A stretch of 64,000 nt of DNA from Agapetus fuscipes. Lineage: Eukaryota; Arthropoda; Insecta; Trichoptera; Glossosomatidae. The notes under the pieces are model-generated. The model ran no database searches. It had not been told where the DNA came from and worked only from the letters and a program-made list of their open reading frames with translations. The translations under genes and the position numbers were made by a program. Positions 57,376-64,000 of the stretch are shown piece by piece (the first letter of the stretch is position 1; each line of letters begins with the position of its first letter). The DNA lies in the NCBI GenBank assembly GCA_951799405.1, contig OX637334.1:14012001-14076000 (forward strand), given 5' to 3'.

Positions 57376-57849
57376 CCGGGTCGCGTGTTCCCATTCCTAG
57401 ACCTAAAAGGAATGTTTACTCAGACAAGCACACGGAAAAAATTTAATTCATCAAGTAGTTTCAGTTTTTCCATATTTACTCAAAAACTATTGACATTATA
57501 AAAAAACGGTTTCGATACTACACAATACAATGTATAGTTCTATAAATAGAATGAAAAAAAATATTTCCAAAACATAGCACACACGAGAAAGTAGCTACAG
57601 AAGTGAAAAAAACGTATTTTTTTTAAATATTTTTTTGTGGTCGCAATTTTTAAGTTATATATTTTGTTTAAACTTTATAATTAAGATAAAAAATTAATAA
57701 ACATGCTTGATTTTTTTCATTACTGTCACTTTTTTGCTAAGACCATAAAGTGTAAGAAACAATAACGGCAGATTTAGGGTATGATACTTCCGTGTGCATT
57801 TCTGAGTGAACATTCCTTTTAGGTCTAGGAATGGGAACACGCGCCCGGG
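57376..57849. mobile_element. ~475-bp MITE with ~60-bp inverted ends
   Basis: CCCGGGTCGCGTGTTCCCAT... at the left and its inverted partner ending in GCGCCCGGG at the right match through CCTAGACCTAAAAGGAATGT and CACACGGAA. The A/T-rich middle has no gene. Target duplication not clear. Confidence 0.8.
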
Positions 57850-58034
57850 TCTCCCCCCCATCACAGTCCGGGCACTCCATCATACCCTGCCCTAGCCCAA
57901 TATACGTAATCTATATACATAGTTATACAATTTAACTTCAATCAAACATTCCACAGGATTTTAACTTCAGTTTTTTTCCTCCAAAATATTGAATCCATTT
58001 CTGTAAATAAGTTTTTTCAAACTGTCATAATAGG

Positions 58035-58110
58035 GACCGGTCGCAGTATAATGGTACACAGATTTTTAATGGAAAAGTAGTGGGTTATATTCGGAGTGAA
58101 GTTTAAAAAA
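58035..58110 (+). repeat. tRNA-like SINE head, decayed
   Basis: GGGACCGGTCGCAGTATAATGG then GTGGGTTATATTCGG resembles the SINE head at 25.6 kb in order. Confidence 0.45.
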
Positions 58111-59134
58111 TATATATAAACTCCAAAAGTGCTCTTCGCCGCGCGGGGGTGAATAAGATAGGTAAACAAAGATACAAAAAGTACGGCCATTTTCATCCAG
58201 ACAGCAACTGGGTTTTTCTGAGGTTGATGATGGTTGCTCTACTAATCTTCTGAGATGCAAACCTTCGGTATGTCTATGAATTACTCTAAAATAAGTTTGA
58301 ATGTGTTTTAGGCGTCGGCTGAGATCCAACACACCAAGTATAAAACTTTTCGTTCAAACTCAACCATAGCGTTTTATTAAAAAGTTATGATTGCTGAAAC
58401 CCTCCGTAGAAACGCCCTTTAGTTTTCATTTATTTTTTAGTAAACGCTCTGGTTGAGTTACAACGTAAAGGTTTACACTTGGGGTACAGGGTTATTACAC
58501 CTTTGGGGAATCACTTGTTGACAAATCCAAAAAATAAACCAAAAAAGGGTCTAGGAAATATTCTGAAAGCATCAATATTTCAGGTCGTGAAAAAAATATT
58601 CTTCGGATTTTTTTTAGAAAGGTTTGCAATCAGGTGTGTGGCATGAGTAACTCTGTGAGAGACAGAGAGATCAAGAAAATAATAGATTGACCAAATAAGT
58701 TAATGTGACTTTCATGACACTAGGGGTAGCCAGAACCACCGCAGAGTTGCCTGTTTTTTTTATCATATAGACGTAGAGTTTTATAACTTTCTTTTAGTAT
58801 TGTCTTCGAACTATGAAGCCTGAGATTGGGATAACTAAATGAATAAGGGAGTAAGTTAATTTAAAAAAAACACATGATCTGTTCACACAAATAATATACT
58901 ATAATTATATTGTAGTATAATAGTACATAATATACATTACTTAGTAGTATATAATACTAAGTAGTATATAATATACTTAGTACAATTGTTTTATTGATCA
59001 TCTACACATCAATACATAAATAGATTTAATAAAGTCATTGTGTCACGTACATTTTAAAATTAACAAAACTAAAAATTACAAGTCTCATATTATCAGGTAT
59101 AAGGTATAGATTTCCAGGACATATATGTAGTAAA
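58111..59134. other. No gene recognised
   Basis: Includes a repeat patch at 58,345-58,500 with opposed TTGAGTT/AACCATAGCG text and a palindromic TA-rich patch at 58,895-58,990. Confidence 0.35.
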
Positions 59135-59445
59135 CATATAATCTAAGTTGCAAAGATCATTGTAGAACATATTTTAAGAGCTGCACTTTATATGCGTACA
59201 CAAGCAAGCACGTAAAGGTAAGCTTTTACACATGCTGCATGTGTATTAAGAAAATAAAACTTGAACAATAGCTCTGCAACTATTGCCGGCAAGGCTTTCT
59301 ATAACACAGGGTTGTTGTGAGTCTGATCATCTACACTGTAAAATATGGTATACTATACGTAGGAGAAACAATACAGGTGTTTGCTTGTTTGTGTGCACTG
59401 ACAGTGAACCTCAGATATATCCCGGCAACTTAGATTATAGATTAC
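59135..59445. repeat. TTAGA-tailed dispersed repeat, inverted copy plus direct tail
   Basis: 59,135-59,335 runs in minus orientation (ATAATCTAAGTTGCAAAG to GTGAGTCTGATCATC). 59,375-59,445 is a direct 3' tail ending CTTAGATTATAGATTAC. Confidence 0.65.
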
Positions 59446-61155
59446 AGGAAAAAATCGATCAACATAAACGATGGAGCATCTGAGCCGATTTGAATACAAT
59501 ATTTTTTTTTATATAATATAATGTTTATGTTATATAATAATATAAATTTTAATATATATGGGCGCCATTTTAATAGCGCCCATTGCGATAGTTTAGCTGT
59601 CACTAGGTAATTTTCAAGAGAAAGGGAGATGGATGCATTCAAGGTAAGCAAGAAGGGGGAGAGATGCAATAAAAGTATGCCGCTAGGAGTGCTATCAAAA
59701 TTGCGCCCCTAAGCTTCTTCATGTCTATTTCTTTTAAATATCACAATCAAATTCTATGAAAAATGACAAGCATTTAGACATTAAAAATAATGTTTCAAAT
59801 TTTCAGTTTCATAAAAATATCTTAGACTCATAGGTTGGTATGAGGCTGAACACTCATATTATAAAAATCATATTTTTTTAATTTCATGGGGTGTATGTTA
59901 ACTTAGAGCTTGATGAAAAAAATACAAAGATCTTTCTGAAAAAAGTCTGCTGTGACGTTGGTTTTTGAACCAACGCAACGGGATTCCGGGAAATGAAACG
60001 GATTTTTCCAGTACGTTTTAATTTTGAAACATTGGTAATTGTTTCCAATAGTTTTTAATGTAATTAATTTTTAAAATTTATTATTCTGTTCAACTGTACA
60101 GCCAGTCTTTTATTTAAATATTTACATGTTACTTTTACAACATTTAATAATATTTCTCTTCTACATTTTAGGTACTTTTTTTAGTCAATTTGAATACTCA
60201 TTTAAAATTTAATTTGTTGGTCCATTCTACAAAAAATAAATAAAGTAAAAATATTCATATTTTATAATCAAATATCACATAAAAGGGGCTACACTTTATT
60301 AAATTTAAAAATATTTTTATAAGCTATAGGTACACAAAAATCTAACATTCATAAAATGAAAATATATATTTTAAAAATTACTTCATCATACAACATCAAT
60401 TTGGGAATGTATTTAAAAACTTTATTTTAAGGTATTTTTCGTATTCATAAGAATTTCGATAATTTTCATAAAAATAATATTTCTTGCAAATTTTATTTGA
60501 ATAAAAACTTTGAAAAATAAAAATACATTTTTTTTTAATTCAAAATATTTTACACACCATGCACCTTTAAAAGACATTCAAATATCTAAACAGTCGTATT
60601 TTAGTGTTTATTTTTTCGAACTATGAATGAAAATGTAAGTGGTTTGAATCCTTAGTGGAGTTCGTAATTGAAACTTAATTTTGATATAATTCTGACAAGA
60701 ATATTCAGATGTCTCTTCCAAGACCGGTCTTAAAAGCTTTACAGACTGCTGACTGGCATCTACCAAGCTCGAAGAGGGTTCTTGAGGTCTTCTTTGAGCG
60801 ACACAAATTTTGCCCAGTGAAGAGCGGCATAATGATTATTTTTCTCAAAAAATACATTTTCTAAGTGAGGTATGCACAGTAACAAATTATAACAAATAAA
60901 CTAGATAAATTTCTTATGGTATTCTAAAATTTATATACATACTATCATGACTGAGTTTCTTAAGTTAAGATTTTATCAAAGTTGAATTGATTCAATTGTT
61001 GCAAGTTTTATTTATGACACTTTGGGAAACCGCGAAAGTTTTAGTACCAACACTTGGGGACCATTGAAATTGAAAAAAGATCTAAGACAGCATTTTCAAA
61101 AATACAAAATTCTTTATGATGAAACATCTTTAAATATTTGTTGGAAAATTAATAA
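59446..61155. other. No gene recognised
   Basis: AT-rich; a decayed SINE body patch at 60,720-60,825 (GAGGGTTCTTGAGGTCTTC) and a GGGCGCCATTTT/AAAATTGCGCCCC pair at 59,559-59,710 are noted. Confidence 0.35.
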
Positions 61156-61159
61156 TCAT

Positions 61160-61250
61160 TCTTCAAAATCCACACGATAGCTGAGTAGGTAGAACGGTTG
61201 CTTTGAAAAACCGAAAGACTTGGGTTCGATTCCTCAGATTATGTAAGCCA
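61160..61250 (+). repeat. tRNA-derived SINE head
   Basis: GATAGCTGAGTAGGTAGAACGG (A-box-like) and GGGTTCGATTCCTCAG (good B box) 40 bases later. No convincing cloverleaf or acceptor stem, so it is called a SINE. Confidence 0.55.
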
Positions 61251-61849
61251 TCAAATGGTTTCAAAATTATTGTCAAGATCCTTTTTCAATTATGAAGTCT
61301 AGACAATGTACTCATTTAAGATTTTCTAGGAATCAGAATCTGAAAAAAATGTATCTTGAATTGATTTCTTAATAGCATTTATTTTTGCAAAAATGAAGTC
61401 AAGATAATTTTGCAAAAACAGATGGTAACCCTTGTATTTAATTTTTGCATTCAGGCATCATCTTTATCGGGCATAAGTTTAGTAACTAGTTGATTGCCAG
61501 TAACGAGATATTTCCGTTAAAAGTGCTACGCCACAGACATTATAATTATCTTGCCATGCAGAGTCAAAAGAACTGGCATTGCTTTTGTTTTGACGAGAGA
61601 CAATTGATATAGCAGAAACCTCTTCAAGTGTGATGCATAAAAAACAGGGCCTCAAAAATAATTCAGATTTATTATATTCGCATAATAATCGCGTATTCGT
61701 TATATGTACTGGCGTAGACGGTAAAACCTTTTTTTTACGATAAAGAAATTATTCAAGATGCATTCTTGGATACATTTATTTTCCAGCAAAATGCATTGTT
61801 TGTCCAAATATGTATTTTTTTATGAAGAAACAAATTACTTTGCTTTCTA

Positions 61850-62165
61850 CAGCAAGATACACTGCCTGTTAAGATACATACTCGTGCATACAATGCATGT
61901 TAATAAAGATACACTGCCTGTTAAGATACATACTCGTGCATACAATGCATGTTAATAAAGATACACTGCCTGTTAAGATACATACTCGTGCATACAATGC
62001 ATGTTAATAAAGATACACTGCCTGTTAAGATACATACTCGTGCATACAATGCATGTTAATAAAGATACACTTGCCTGTTAAGATACATACTCGTGTATAC
62101 AATGCATGTTAATAAAGATACACTGCCTGTTAAGATACATACTCGTGCATACAATGCGTGTTAAT
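61850..62165. repeat. Tandem array, 52-bp unit, six copies
   Basis: TGCCTGTTAAGATACATACTCG recurs at 61,863, 61,915, 61,967 and onward every 52 bases. Copies are nearly identical, with one extra T in the fifth and a few substitutions. Each unit has TTAATAAAG. The array lies just beyond the 3' end of the minus-strand gene at 62.2 kb. Confidence 0.95.
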
Positions 62166-62267
62166 AAAGAAACATATTGTTAGTCAAGGTACATTGTTGT
62201 CGCATTCTGATTCCTGAAGATGTCCTGTCTAGACGTTGATGTAGTACTCTCGCGGCTTGATCCTGTC

Positions 62268-62413
62268 TCATGTGCTGACGAACAGCTCTCTCCTCTTGTT
62301 GCACTTCTCCCTCAGGATGTAGCAGAGAGCTATGGTGATGAGCACAGCGATGGTGATCCCCATGCCGATGCTCACCCATATTATCTCTTCATTGATACCA
62401 GTGGTGGAGCGAC
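62268..62413 (-). CDS. Last coding exon of a single-pass membrane protein
   Basis: Minus strand. An acceptor TCTTTCCAG precedes phase-1 coding for 47 residues: RSTTGINEEI, a transmembrane helix (WVSIGMGITIAVLITIALCY), then a basic tail with REKCNKRRELFVST and TGA. Positive residues after the helix suggest the C-terminus is cytoplasmic (type I). Upstream exons must lie to the right and I cannot place them. Twelve sense codons (DRIKPREYYINV) follow the TGA in frame before a TAG. The family is not recognised. Confidence 0.6.
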
Positions 62414-63030
62414 CTGGAAAGAAGAAGAAATGACTTAAACATGATATTGATATGATTTTATTTGGGTTTTTTTAATCAAACTGCAATTTATTTATTTTTC
62501 AAGATTTATTTTACACAATTTCGGCTTAGAATATGCTGATTTCTAGCTCTTGGCTTATCGACTTCATGGCTAATGTTTCAATCGACTCTGGCCTGCACAC
62601 AATTGCGGCTCACATTTATACACGTTCATACGGACGTTTCTCGACTATTCTCGATTTCTCGAACAAAGTGGATGATTCCATACCAGAGCGTTCTTCCACC
62701 AGCGTGATTAGAATCACGTATGCACTAATACTACCAAACGCTCGTAACAATATAATGTACAATTTTGATAAGGACAAAGACACTCGTTAAGTTTATTTGC
62801 TGGAGGATTGCTCAAGACGTGATACTTCGCTAGAAAAATTGAAACTACGAGTATAACATCACAGATAAGATTATTTGTTCAAATACGAGATACTTGAATG
62901 CGAAAATTTCGTAAATTATATATCAGAAGCGAGGAAGCTCAATGAATAGGGGCGTGTATGAAATGTGGAGGGAAAGAGAATACTGGAAGACTGCGTTCCG
63001 GAATCTGTTGCTGTAGTCCATTGGAGTAGA
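62414..63030. other. Intron or upstream sequence of the 62-kb gene
   Basis: A minus-strand TATAAAT at ~62,615 follows three TCGAGAA repeats; otherwise nothing coding is supported. Confidence 0.3.
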
Positions 63031-63035
63031 AGCTT

Positions 63036-63085
63036 CTTATCGCAGATTTCGTCTAAACGCCCGTTTAGACGAAATCTGCGATAAG
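63036..63085. repeat. Perfect hairpin, 24-bp arms, 2-base loop
   Basis: Left arm CTTATCGCAGATTTCGTC... is exactly inverted to ...GACGAAATCTGCGATAAG around CC. Confidence 0.9.
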
Positions 63086-63296
63086 CTTCGTGGTAAGCGT
63101 GATGTGATTATGAAAAAAAACGTTATGAAAATATAGTCCAAATAATTGAGAGACTGCTTTGACAATTTTTAAATTTATTTAACTATCCTGCCTATGATCC
63201 AGACAAAAATAAACTTATTGCTACGCTAAAGATGAAATAGCTAGTCTAATATACGCGAGGAAAAAGAACAATTTAATTTAATTAATCCAAATTTTA

Positions 63297-63517
63297 AGAT
63301 CTTTAGTTATTTAAACACTGTTTTATTTTCACTATTTTATTATTTTATTATTTGGACACAAACGTTTTCGACTACACAGTAGTCGTGTCTCATCATATCG
63401 ACTACAGTGTAGGTAGTCGATATGATGATTACTGTGTATTCGAAAACGTTTGTGTCCAAATAATTATTAAATAATAAAATAGTGAAAATAAAACAGTGTT
63501 TAAATAACTAAAGATAA
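63297..63517. mobile_element. Fold-back MITE, ~220 bp
   Basis: CTTTAGTTATTTAAACACTG through GGACACAAACGTTTTCGA is inverted in 63,435-63,515, with a second short inverted pair (ATCATATCGACTAC) in the loop. Confidence 0.85.
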
Positions 63518-63593
63518 GATGAATTTTCACAGTGTTAATGCACCAACCATCCAAAGTTTAAGAGTTTGCGTATTGACATTGTGAAGCTAAAAT

Positions 63594-63733
63594 TTAAAAA
63601 TAATAATGTAAAAATTAAACACAGTTTTTCTTCACAAGTTGATTTATTTCTCGAGCGCTTTCGATGCTTTAGAGAGAGAACTAAATCAACCCGTAAAGAA
63701 AAATTGTCTTTAATTTTTACATGATTATTTTTC
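63594..63733. mobile_element. Fold-back MITE, ~140 bp
   Basis: AAAAATAATAATGTAAAAATTAAA and AGTTTTTCTT pair with AAGAAAAATT and TTTAATTTTTACATGATTATTTTT; the loop contains GAGCGCTTTCGATGC. Confidence 0.75.
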
Positions 63734-64000
63734 AATAAATTCAGTTAAACAACTGACTACCAGACAAGACGTCATTTAAAATGTCATAAAAAAATGGTAG
63801 CCGCCGTATAGGATAACTACCAACAACGATGGCTAGTTTCATAGAACCATCAACATCACGTTAGAGATGAGATCCATGATCAGAACTCATGCCAAATACT
63901 CAAGATACAAGATATCTTGTCATTATGATGCTTAAAAAACAAAACGGAGACTTAAGTCTACAAGGTTCATCTGACTAGTGTACATCGAATGAGTCTTTCT
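63734..64000. other. No gene recognised
   Basis: Nothing supported to the right edge. Confidence 0.4.

Noticed and set aside
61160..61250. tRNA gene with good B box
   Set aside because: No acceptor stem or anticodon arm pairing could be formed; best seen as a SINE head.
61850..62165. CRISPR-like array
   Set aside because: The repeat is continuous with a 52-bp period and no unique spacers, in a eukaryotic genome.
62533..62790. 85-codon plus-strand frame
   Set aside because: No start context, no domain and opposite the presumed intron of the minus-strand gene.

Overview
This is AT-rich eukaryotic DNA with GT-AG introns, many short hairpin transposons, LINE tails and SINE-like repeats. The repeat content and the transposon types (ISL2EU, piggyBac, TAA-flanked MITEs) suggest an insect, most likely a moth or butterfly. 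That placement is inference, because no taxon-specific marker was searched. Most of the window is repeat debris. About five loci look like real coding sequence.

Layout. 1-10.8 kb: tandem repeat, LINE and SINE fragments and a 174-bp MITE, with no host gene recognised. 10,820-17,877: a 7.06-kb ISL2EU-type DNA transposon with matching ends and TA flanks. It carries two convergent, apparently intact genes: a SWIM/YqaJ nuclease (+, three exons) and a THAP-DDE transposase (-, two exons). Younger repeats and a 92-bp minisatellite sit inside it. 18.5-28.2 kb (+): a small, unrecognised single-pass membrane protein gene. Its middle exon is duplicated (24,811-24,920 and 24,983-25,071), and phase and spacing make the copies mutually exclusive. 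28.65-28.83 kb: a perfect 80-bp fold-back. 32,573-34,767: a broken piggyBac transposase gene (-) between CCCTTTCAG ends, with repeated 18-bp palindromes. 41,832-42,654: a deleted piggyBac copy with perfect TTAA flanks. 42,923-43,456 (-): a one-exon SOSS-B (NABP/hSSB) single-stranded DNA-binding protein. 44,118-47,254: a large non-autonomous element with CCCAGATAGCA ends and a LINE tail inside. 52,718-55,804 (+): an HCN/CNG-type channel with a poorly charged S4 and no GYG filter. 61.85-62.41 kb (-): a 52-bp tandem array and then the last exon of another single-pass membrane protein whose gene continues to the right.

How the genes relate. The nuclease and transposase of the ISL2EU element form one functional unit. 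The membrane-protein gene, SOSS-B, the HCN-like channel and the 62-kb gene are unrelated host genes separated by transposon-derived DNA. At least 19 copies or fragments of one ~240-bp dispersed repeat with a (TTAGA)n tail occur on both strands and account for much of the repetitiveness.
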